A DNA stretch of 64,000 bases from Rhyacichthys aspro (taxonomy: Eukaryota > Chordata > Actinopteri > Gobiiformes > Rhyacichthyidae), in the NCBI GenBank assembly GCA_036850595.1, contig CM072152.1:5413640-5477639 (forward strand). The letters are read 5' to 3'. A program made the translations under genes and the position numbers. The notes beneath the pieces were generated by a model. It ran no database searches. It was not told where the DNA came from and was given only the letters and a program-made list of their open reading frames with translations. Shown here in pieces: positions 1 through 11,500 of the stretch. The number at the start of each line of letters is the position of its first letter. Positions within the stretch are counted from its first letter, which is position 1.

Positions 1-1311
1 AGCTGTGTGCAGTGATGTGCATTAGATACAGATTACATACAGGTGAACACAGAAGGACAGACAGTACTTTACTCTGCTGACTTTAATGTCACATGATGTG
101 TTGCAGTAGTTAAGAGAATAAGAGAATTATGTTTCTCAATGTATGTTTGTCTTTGTTGGAAAAATACACACATAAAGCTTCATAGAATGGAGTAGAAGGA
201 GCCATTTTAGCTTCAATACTTTTTAGAAATATTTTCATAATTGGATTTTAGAGAATGACCTGCAGGCCTCCAAATAATTTATGCAGAAAAAATGTTTTAA
301 TAAGACAACAAAAGAGAACCTGATTAGACTTTGCTTTGTCACAGAAGCTCAGCTGCACACAGACACTCTTGACACACACAAACACAAACAATAAAATGAA
401 GTAAGAATAAATAAATAAACAAACAAACAATGATTTAAAGCAAAAATATGTCATGTATATGTCATTTACACATGTATGAGAATATGGAAAATATGAAATT
501 CATATTATATACACATGGGAAATAAATGACAAGGTATATTAAACTGTAGATGTTTTGGATTATGACAATACATAATAATCATTTATCTCACACAATCTAA
601 TTAGATAATTAAAAAAATAAAATAGCCCTAAATCCTATTGGATCTAAACATTACCTAACAATGATGTCTTTTTGATTGTATATAAAATATACAATTGTAT
701 ATTACATTACAAATTTGTATTTTATAGTTTATAGTTTAATTTCTGTTGGTGCTTTTACTTCCTGTTCCTACAGCTGTCCAAAGAGGACACAGCAAGCACT
801 GTCAGAGAAAAGCATACTCATGTTTTGATTTAGTTTTAATTTAATCATTTTTCTTTGTTTCTTTCTTCATTTATTTAGTACATATTACTTCACAAAGGCT
901 TTTCCCCATAGACAACAAAATGTCCCTACAGGGCTACCATAGCTGTTCAATGTTCTAGAAAGAGGAGCACAAGTGAACTGCAGTCTTTACTTTTGCCAAC
1001 AATTGCTGCCAAAAAAAAGGCCAAAAACTACATACCCCGCTCTAGGCTTAGTACAAGATTGATTTGATGAACTATTTCTCACATTCTTTCCAAAGAGAGC
1101 CCATAAGCTTTGTCAGAACTCAGGTTTTTAAAACCACCCCAAAATTGGGGTTTTCCGAATGTTGTGAAAACATTCTGAAAACTGTGCTTCCTGTGTTTTT
1201 TTATTAAATAAAAAAACAAATAAATGCCTTAACTTCCTGTCTGCATTTTATGTGAATCATAAACAATCCACTGGAAAGTCAAACAGAAGACCAAATACAA
1301 TTAAACAACCC
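1..1311. other. intergenic sequence downstream of arhgap39
   Basis: AT-rich. It contains repeat copy A and no credible gene. ORFs on the minus strand (for example 454-248) are low-complexity Phe/Val-rich and have no support. Confidence 0.6.
905..985. repeat. dispersed repeat family, copy A
   Basis: Shares the core ATGTCCCTxCAGGGCTxCCA and then TAGCTGTTCA and a GTxxTAGAAAGAGG-like tail with copies near 39445 and 49645. An upstream ACTTCCTGTTCCTACAG (about 758) is also found ahead of copy C, so the element spans at least about 230 bp. Confidence 0.6.
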
Positions 1312-2379
1312 TTTATTTATGGACAGTCACTCCATATTACAACAGGAAGTTATGCACACATATACACACACATGGATAGTGGTTTGAATCAGTCCTAGAT
1401 TGAAAGGCAGGTGGTTACAGCAGAGAACTCCATATAATACAAAACACCTTTTTATCGCTCGTTACAGCAAAAACTGAACCATTAGAATACACAGAAGGAG
1501 AGTTAATCATACTATTTACAAGCTTTAAAGTTTATTTACACCGTTGAAGCCTATAAGAGCGGAGACCGTTAAGGGTTCATCTACATTCTCATAGTTCTGA
1601 ACAGTACTCCGTCTGTGACACACAGGTTTGGGATAGACTGAAGGTTGTATGGGAGGGGCGTGTACAGTATTCAGACCCAACACCCGTTTCATAAAGAGAC
1701 CTGAGCCAATAACACACAGACCACAAACGTGAGAACAATTCCAATTGAGAGACATCGTATAGATCACAGGAAACGTTTTCTCAGTCGAAAAGTCTGACAT
1801 AAGCACATTAATTACGGCTCTTGCCTGAGTCGAGAGATCAAAGCGGTTTCAAGACTGTTTGCTTCAGCTTTTCACATCTTCTTGTAGTTTGAAATGTAAG
1901 CTCTGAAGTCTTGCATTGTCTCTGTAAATGAAATCTAACAAGGCCAGCCATCAGCATCACTTACTCAGAACATCACAGGCAAGTGTATTATTAAGACAAC
2001 TCTCATTCTTTTAACATTCTCAGTCCTCTGTACATAGTATTAGAAGGCTTTGTCTTTTGTACTCGCACACATCTGCACACAAAACACACACTTAAGCATC
2101 AACACTGCGGTTACACGTCATCCTGTGCAAGAGAATTCTTTTGTAGTAAACACTGTAAGACTTTAACAGCCACAATGTCAAAAGTCTCCAAAAATTTAAA
2201 CGGGTTATAAAGTTCTCCAACATCTGTAAATTCTTATCCCAAAGCTTTCCAGTGTGGTCTGAAGAGAGACAGTGCTTATGCATTATCACAGATTCATTTT
2301 GAAAAAGTAGAGCTGTGTTAAATGCTGGCAGTGAGTCCAGCAAACAGAGGCAGGTTTCTGTGTTTTGTTTTTCTGGGGT
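1312..2379 (-). other. arhgap39: arhgap39 3' untranslated region (inferred)
   Basis: This is the sequence after the TAG stop. I set the end by the AATAAA nearest a plausible cleavage site, at 1317-1312 (TTTATT on the plus strand). Another signal at 1536-1531 would give a shorter UTR. Small ORFs here show no homology and are ignored. Extent is inferred only. Confidence 0.5.
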
Positions 2380-2574
2380 CTACACCACTCCTTCGATGAA
2401 GCTGGTGTCCAGGTGAACGATGAGCATGCGCAGGAAAGCCATCTCTTTGCGCGTGTTCTCGAATATAATGCGAGGGTCGTCAGACTGACACCGGAGGCAG
2501 TTGGGAGCCATGACCATAGCCAGGTTGTTCACGTCCATTTTGGTCACGGCGACGTTGGATGGCTGAGCAAATAC
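2380..2574 (-). CDS. arhgap39: arhgap39 last coding exon, RhoGAP C-terminal end
   Basis: It encodes VFAQPSNVAVTKMDVNNLAM, then VMAPNCLRCQSDDPR, and ends HLDTSFIEGVV before TAG at 2382-2380. The human protein ends HLDTSFMEGVL, so this is a complete C-terminus. The acceptor is GATTCTTGCAG. Confidence 0.95.
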   Translation of the reverse strand, partial: VFAQPSNVAVTKMDVNNLAMVMAPNCLRCQSDDPRIIFENTRKEMAFLRMLIVHLDTSFIEGVV

Positions 2575-5500
2575 CTGCAAGAATCAAACAGAGAGAACAT
2601 GAGCATACTGGACGAACAGAAAATACAGCTAAAGGCTTGTTCATACACTACATTTGATACACATTCGGATAAGGATGAAACCGTCAGGCAGTACATGCTG
2701 TGGCCACAGGGGGGAGTGTTGAGCTGCACTCAAAAGTTGAAGCAGGAGACAATGGCAGAACTTTTTAACTTTTTAACGACTTTGTGAGATGGTCAGAAGT
2801 TGACGACGTGACTTAACCAGCAGAACAAGTTGTTTAAATTTCTCACACTGGCAGAATGAGAGAAACATATTCCATGCCCTCATCGTGACATGATGCATTC
2901 AGTGTCTGCTCAGACAAACACTGTTATTGCATGTTTCTTAAGATATACATTTTTATTATTATTGTGTCACCATGTTAGTTCTTGTTCTAGTTCATGTTGT
3001 TTTTCTTGTTCTTATTTCCTGAAATGTTAGACTCCATCTATCGCTCCCTACAGGTCATTTAACGTAACACAAAGGTAATTTAGACAACGTTTGGAAGTGT
3101 AAAGGCTGAGATGATAACCACGTTTGTAACAGATGGATCTAATTGTATATTTAATGGGAGCATAAATGAGTGTCAAATCCGTTAATTACAATGCTATAGT
3201 ACAAAAGAGTCTTAGTCTTAAGATAACTCATTCTCATCTCGGGATAACAATCATTTTTATATGGCTTTGGGATTTAAAATCAAGAGAAGCCGAGATGATT
3301 GCGTAATTGTGTTAATATGTTAACCACACTGTTTTGTCTAAGACTGTAGTATTTAGCTCTTATAACTGTCACCTGGTACTACTTCTAATCTAATCTTTGT
3401 TTTGACTCAGCCTTTATCCCTAAAATATCTTGATACACTCATGACTCATGACTTCTTGGTTGAGGTCTTGGTTACCATGGTTTTGAATACAACACCAGCC
3501 TATAATCCATTTTCTTTGGATATAATCACAAAAGATGTTGGATTTTCCTGCATAATACGGCTTTAAGAACTTTAAGAATCATTTCAGCCCGAGACTCTCT
3601 TTAGTTGTCCCGTTACTGAATGAACAATTACCTGAAGAAAGTGGATGAAGTAGCAGAGCACCAGCCTGTTGAGCTCAGGCAGAGACTGAACCACGGTGAT
3701 GGCCGCCGCTGGGTCGTCGCAGTTACTGATGCACTGTTTGTAAAAGTTCATGGGGATGAGCGGCTCCTCCAGCTCCCGATACCACAGCTTCATCAAAGAG
3801 GCTACAAGGAAACAAACGACCTTAAATACACAGAAACTGTACAAAAGAAATTAAAATAAACGCGTTCTTACCAGGGACATTGGGGTCCGAGAGGTTCTCT
3901 GGGATCCTCCACTGGTCCACCTGCAGCTTCAGTGCGTTCACTTCGTCAATATCTCCAGGCACTCTGTACAGAATAAACATGGAGTCAGTTACAATGAACG
4001 GCCACAAGAGGGAAATCTGCTTCCATCTTTACTCAGAGTCAGCCGCAAAAATAATCCACACACACCCAACTGGTTTTGAATGCTGCTGGTGGATTTAAGT
4101 ACTTGCCTTTTTAAATTTGCATAATGACAGAATGCAAATGCAAAACAAAGAAAACAAACTATTCGGGAAAGTCCCCATTTAGGGCTGGACTTCCATAAAA
4201 GGATAAGAACTTAATTTGAGATAAAATACAGTGTTAAACAAGTCAAGATGTCGCAGAAGTAATTTTTCTGATGGAATCCCTGAACAATCCTAGCGTCCAA
4301 TATCATGTAAGCCTAAGCAGCAGAGTAAACAGATATTACAGACTATCAAATTAAACACTGTTGGTCCCAAAAGCAAAGCAGACATGTTTTCTCTGCCGTC
4401 CTGTACTCAAGAGGAACCCACTAAGAAAAACTCACCAGACCACACACATGTATTCATGAACAATATTCATACAATAACAACGTAACACCAGATCCTCTCT
4501 AATTTCCTCTCACAGAGAACGTGTCCAGACTTGTCTCTGGATGAGCCGGGTCTATCTCACCTGAAGATGCCCTCGGTCTGAGCCCCGCCCAGGCCTAGAA
4601 CGTACTGGGAGAGCTGGACCTGCACCCACGGCAGTTTCCTATCGGGAAACAGCTCGCTCTGGCGCTCCATAACCTCTTCTAAGGAGCTGCCGAACAGCGA
4701 GGGGGTGACTATGGCCCGACGGCTGTGGTCGATCTCTTCTAAGGTGGGCTTACGTAGACCCTAGAGGGGGAAATGAGGGTGATTTAATACACTGTACAAC
4801 AGAAACACCTGGAACAACTGCTATGACTAGGTCTCTCTGTCTGTTATTACGTCTCTTTATCGGAGGCGTAACCTTGGTGACTCAGGCAGAAACCTATTTT
4901 TAATAAGTGCGACTGCTCACCTTTTTCCCACCGGTGATAGCTACCTTCTGGAGCTTCCTATGGCAAAACTTGGCGTATGTACTAATAGGCAATCCTGTAG
5001 AGAAAGAAAAGTGACAAATTACGGACTGAGAACTTGGAGAAATATGCATACCCTTTTGATGAATTCTCAAAAACACTTAGGTAAAGCCCTTAAGCAGGCG
5101 GCATTAGGGAACAGCCAAAGCAATAAATGATTCAAATTCTTTCCCACAAACATGACAAGCAGTTTGTTTTCTCCCCACACATGTTAAACGGAGTATTAGA
5201 GGAAGGCGGCGGCGGTGGTAACAGGAGAAACATGTTGACGGTCGGATTCTAGCATATGGGGATTAAACCGGACTGGGCTAAACTGACGAGGACTGGGGGG
5301 GCAGATTTACTGCTGCTGAACAAAAGCTTCGGAGACAGGATATGGCCTACACATCCTCCGCTCGGATGATTCATCAGCAGACGCAGACTTAAGTGGCCTC
5401 CGGAGAAACCACTTTCCCACCTGTCCTTATCACCTATAGAGAACATGTATTTCCCGCACTGAACTGAAATATATTCTTCAACTGTGCGTTTTGCAGGATG

Positions 5501-8500
5501 TTCCTATTCGTTCCTATCCAGCTTCTCCGAGCAGGTGACTCCCACGAAAACTGTTGCTAATCTAAACGAGCCTGACTATAATTAGAGATCATACCAATAA
5601 CGAACCTTTGATCTCGGAACAGACTTTTTTCCCATGGCTCTCAAGTTGGAACACTACTTTATATTTACATCAACAACCGCTAGGGGAATAAAAGCCCGTG
5701 CTCATTAGAAGTGGGAGAGAGACCTGACACCTGTCTATACAAGGAGCTAAAGTGAACAACAATAACACAGCCGTAAAAGGATGTAACAGAGACGGTTCAC
5801 TTTTGGTTGAGTGGATGTTTACGAAAAAGGCTAGTATTAACTAAGTACCGGATTGAATCAAAAGTGAGCTCTTCAGAGTCTGCCGTTTTCTGACACAGAC
5901 TTGGTCAACTCTGTTCAGACCAGAGGTTTCTTAAAAGCTATTAATCACGCCTCATTCATTGATCAAGTGCACATTTTGGATCCATATTGCATTTTATACA
6001 TCTTCCATAATGTTAATGTTTATTTATATATTATCAAGAGTCAACTAGACCTCTCTAACTTTTAAGACAGATACTGCTTAACAATTCACACTCACCCTTA
6101 TTTACTATGTACAATAGTTTTGCAATTTTGTTAATAGTTTTATATCCTATTTTATAATTCACTTACTTTTTCGTTACCTTTAAATAAGCTGCTTTCATAG
6201 GTGAGCTATCTTTACAAACCCTTTTGAGATTTAAACATATTTTTGTGTTTGTTGTCCCTTAAAGGCAAGTGTAAATAAAACAAATGTAGAAAAAATAACC
6301 CTATTTTAAAGGTGTAGAAGTAAAAGTTGCAGTTGGGATTAAAAAAAAAAAGTTTCAGAAGTACTGATGCGCATTCACCAAGCACCCAAAAAAAAAATTC
6401 TGACAAGTTACCGATTATGAACAGCATCTGTCACTATGATCCTAGGCCATCTAAGGCTTGTGTCAGGGGTTCCCACTGTAACGCCTCCACAATGAGTCAC
6501 ATATGTTTACAGGACTTCACTCTTGACCTCTTAGTCAGTCCCAGTCTGGAGTATTTTGCCTTAAACCTGAGTCACTCTGGTACAATGTGTGTGGCTCCAG
6601 CTGTGGTGTGTGCAGTGAGTCGACAGGGTTTCTCACTGGTGAACTCATCACCAGAGTGGCTATGTGGGCCGTTCTAATGCGGGCACGTGCCGATGACTCG
6701 CCTCATGCCCCCCTGACATGAGAGTAACAACAGAGACCACTGACGTGACTCACAGAGTGGGCCTTTGTGTCCAGAAGCCTCTGAGATTCTCATCCTACTT
6801 GTTTTTCAGTCCACACTTCTGTAAAAGCCATTCATTGAATGTCCAAGTACAAAGTGCAAGCCTCAGACTTTTCCATCCCACTCAGAGAGGACACTCAACA
6901 GGGAGCGATATGTTTGAGCTGTAATGTCTCGCACAGTTCCTGAGATACACTCTATAGCTTTTAAAGAGAGTGGAAAAACATCTTTGGGACTCCCAAACCT
7001 ACTGACTTCATCCTCTGTCCAACAGATAACCTTCTACATGGAACAGACTGCTGATTCTATGTTATCTCAGCCATATTTATTGCTAACCGTAGGCCAAAAT
7101 GACTGGGAAACACAGTGAAATGCCAGAAGTAAAGATTTACCTTCTTCCTCCTCTGTGTTCTGTTTCCTCTTCTTTCTGGACTTTGAGTTCTTCTTCAGTT
7201 TCAGTTCCTGTTGATCCAGGATGAACTGAGTCACTATGAAACAAAAAAGATCATAGAGGTCAGATATTTTGAAGGTGAGATATGAATACCTTTAACCTGA
7301 CTGAAAAAATAGGCTTTTAATAAACAAGACCAGGCTTTCTGCCTCACAAAACACACCACATGCAAAAAAAAAAAATGACACGTTCAAAGTCAAAACGCAG
7401 GTGGTTATTATCATATATTATTATCAATAGTGTTAATATTGGTTGTACTATAACTAAAGTGAAAAAAAAATAAAGTTCATGATAATGCCATTGTAGTTGT
7501 TGAGAAAAATAAACAAAATACATACAAAATATTCAAAACTGTATTTAAAGTAGTGGCTGTAAGTTCTAAACAATGAGCAAATAAGCTACGGGTACAATTT
7601 TTATAATTAGGTGTGTGCGTATTTCATATGTCAAGTCTTTTATTATGGTCTGTATGAGGTAGTACTGGTTAACCACTTAATCACTTGGAAAACAAAGACA
7701 TTTTGTTGCCTTATCTAGCTAGTAAAAGAATATCTGGGCTTCTCCAAGCAAATATTGTTTTCAGTTTTTTCTAAATGCAGCTTTTGCTCAATTAACAGAT
7801 GCTGGAATATATTTTTTGCATAATGAGGATGAACATTTCTTGACAAAACTTGATCAGTATGTAGTTTTCTTGTATGGGGTGATGTTTTTGTCATTTAGTA
7901 GTGTTGGGCTGTTGTTGTGTCATGCAGATGCACATTTAGTAAATCACTCTTGAGGTAGATCCGTTTATTAAAATATCAGTATGGACAAGGCCTTAGATAC
8001 AGGATATAAAAAGGTGACCCACCGTGTTGCTCAATGTGAGACTCACATTTCTTGTCGCTGACGGGGTCCGTGTGTCTCTGGATGTAGCCCTCCAGGTAAC
8101 ACCGGAATTTGGGCGACGGCGCAAAGAAGGCCAAGCTGACGGCCATGAGCTCCCAGCCCGCCGCTAGACTCCTGGGGCTGGCGTTGCCCGTGGTCTGCCT
8201 CACCAACTGCACGTAGAGCTCGTCTCTTAGCCCCGGCATGTCCCAGCACTTGGTGACGATGAGGAGCGCGGAGTGTCGGCGGTCTAGGCGTGACGGCCGG
8301 TCCCCCATATAGGCCTGGACCAGTTTGAACATCTCGCAGGCTTCTTTCCGGACGGCGCGGTTGCTGGTGACGAGCATGGGCTTCTTGATGGAGCCTCGGT
8401 TCCAGGAGAGCATGTTGGCGATGGACACGCGCCTTCGGAACAGGCCCTGGGTGTGCATGTTGAGGTGCTTGCTGGCCCAGTCCTCCATGCCCATTTCGGG

Positions 8501-11500
8501 GGGCGGGGGTTGCCGTAGGGTGGCGTAGGCGAGCTGGTAGGACGGCCCCACACCTCTCCCTCCGTCTGAGTCCACTCCCTCTCTGATGTCGTGGGAAGCC
8601 GAGCGGTGAGGGCCCAGGGAAGCGCTGCGCCCGTCTACCATGCCTTTCTTGTGACTGTCCAACTGGGCCTGTAGCTCCAGGGTGCCCGCCTACAGGGAGG
8701 ACAACACCAGGACATTAGAAACATGGGAAATGACTTATCGAGGAGGAGTAGAGCTCAGTGGAGGTCTTAACTGTATTTACAGCTGTGGATTCTTACTGTG
8801 GCACTTGAAGCTAGGCTGCTTTACGCCTACTGTGTTCTACTCTGTACAGGCCCAAGAGAGGATTGTTGCATAATAACTTCCTAATACCTAAAACTTATAT
8901 TTAAGGACAGTGGTGCTCTACCTGGTATGTCATAATGCTATCACTATTCTCTACAGTGATAGGTGTCAGCTCAATAAACTGAAAAGAGCAATGCCATAGA
9001 GACTAAACCACGGGTGGGCAAACTTTTTGGCTCAAGGGCCACACTGGGTTTTAAAATCTGACAGACGGGCCAGACCACTAAACTATTATTATTAAATAAC
9101 TATTATTACTAGTATCAATTATATTAGAAAACCTGTACAATGTCTTGCACAGTTTCTCGGCAAATAAGACATAGCTACTGACTGGACTTCAGTCAATAAT
9201 CTCTGTCAAATATTTCTGTCCATATTAAAAACTTGTGTGAATGGAAGTTTTCTGTATGTAGATATGATGGTAGCTTTAGCAAAAGCACAAGACATTTAAG
9301 GAAAATGGCCAAATATATGCTGTCTTATATTAAATTATAAATACTTTGTAAATGCTTGGCGGGCCGCATCACACAGCTCAACGGGCCGCATGTGGCCCCC
9401 GGGCCTTAGTTTGCCCACTACTGGACTAAACCATGCTGTAAATAGGATAAACATTTAAAACACTGAACTACTTTAATATCAGTTTAAATGTGAAGTCCTA
9501 ATAGAATATCTGCATAGTATACATAGCCAGGAAATTGCTTAGCCGACCATATTGATTGCTTGTTATGCTTATCTTAAGTCTAATTTTCTTCCTTTCTAGT
9601 GCTATTTGATCCTTTTTATGCTTCTGTTGCCTTATTAGTGTCCTTATGATTATGCTTAATATTATATACTATACCATAGAGGATACATTAAAAAGACCAT
9701 AAAAAATGTCTATATCTATTTCTTCTGAGACTAAAAAAGTGGTAAACAGTATATCCCAGAAACCCTGTTAGTTCACTAAAATGCGCACAAGGTCGTTTTC
9801 ATCATTTCATTTAAAATGTGTGTAGTGTTATAATCTATTTTAGGTTATAGTATTGTCTGTATTAGCATATTAACAACATAAGCTATTCTTTCCATCTTAC
9901 AAAATACTATGTATATTGTGTAGCTTTTGTAAGTGCCTGACTTGACAAAACTTGTAAAAGATATCACTAATAAAAAATGAGATGACTAACATGAGCAAGA
10001 TGTCAATTAGAGTTTCTGATTGTCAACTGATTCCCAATTATTTGCCAAAACATAGCACAATCCCTCCCCTCGACCCGCCTGTTATGCAAATCTCCTCTCT
10101 GTTCCTGACGAGCCCTGTCCGTGATCCCAGCGGTGGACTTTACGACCATAAAGAGCACCTCAGCTCCCATAAAAAGAGAAATCCAGTAACCGTGATATGC
10201 TCGACAAAACAGCCAGGAATAACATAAAACCTGAGCCAGATTCTACACTCTAATTTACTCGGGGAACATAAAACGCATTGACGTGTCTGTTCAATGGGGC
10301 CCTGATGTAATAAGGAGCAGATGAGTGCCAGACGAGCTGGACTTTACGTTATGGTTTCTCAATCAAATGGAGCTGATCCGAGCTACGGCTTTGGAGTATT
10401 TACGATCAAACGGAGCTGATGTTTTCGAAAGTGAGTAGCAGAGGTCAAGTCCGACGGATCAAACGCACTACAAGAATGGAAAAAGAACATTTCATTGCAT
10501 TGTGGTAATTTGGATAATGAAATGGACTTTGTTGAATGTTGAAATATGGAAAGCAGAGCTGCACATAATCTGCTTTTGTGATATAACAGCGGGGTCTGAG
10601 GAACATTCCTGCAGTCTTAGGGGGCCAGCTCATGACTCCGCTGCATGTGAGAGCTACAGTAGAACCGATAATCTGGTACGATCCTGCTCTCCTGTCGCCA
10701 TCTCCATCTCTCTGCCAATCCGGGGCCATATGGGGCACAGCGGCCCTCCTTCCTGACCCGAGGAAGCCGTGTCCTGAAACTCTCTGCTATGGCATGCTCC
10801 CCAGATGCCCGAGCAACTGCGCTGGCATGGGAGAATAGGCACCTACAGCGCGGGGCAGATGGATGGTGGTAAGAGGATGATAGGTAATGCCGGGACTGGG
10901 GCCATTATGGTAAACGGTGCCCAGTCACCATGCTCTATCCAACGTCCTAGAGCACGGTTTGAGACTGTAAGCAGCATTACTCAAAAATTGACCTGTATTT
11001 TTCTTTAAAAGGTAATTTTTTTTGCAATGAGAAATACATTTGTTATTCCTGAGATTCTTTGGGACATGAAGTAAAAAGCTTCTGCATGGGTGCAAAGACT
11101 AACACTGTACAAAGGGGATTAAAAGATTTGGACGAGCAGGTGCCAAAGTTGGCCAGACATGTGATTGTTTCAACACCTTTTGTAAAGCCTTGGCGTTAAA
11201 GGAGTGTAATATTTTTGTGGGGTTAAATTTTTCTATATTCAAATAGCTGTGATGGTTTAATAGTGTTCAGTTAGCAACATGATAATTTCTTTTTCTGCTT
11301 TGAAAGATTTTTGCCCCTACCCAATCGTCTTCTCCCAATCAGAGAAGAGAACTCGAATGGGTTGTGCTCCAAATAACAGTGGAGCAGGTGAAAACTAATA
11401 GCAGGTACAGAGCTGTATTTGGCCCTACAGTAGTCATATGGATAATTGTTAGCTCACTAGGCTAGGTTTGGTTTTAGTGGGTGTTTTAGTTAAACAAGCA

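Noticed and set aside
2365..2787. 140-codon plus-strand ORF
   Set aside because: Antisense shadow of the last arhgap39 exon and its intron.
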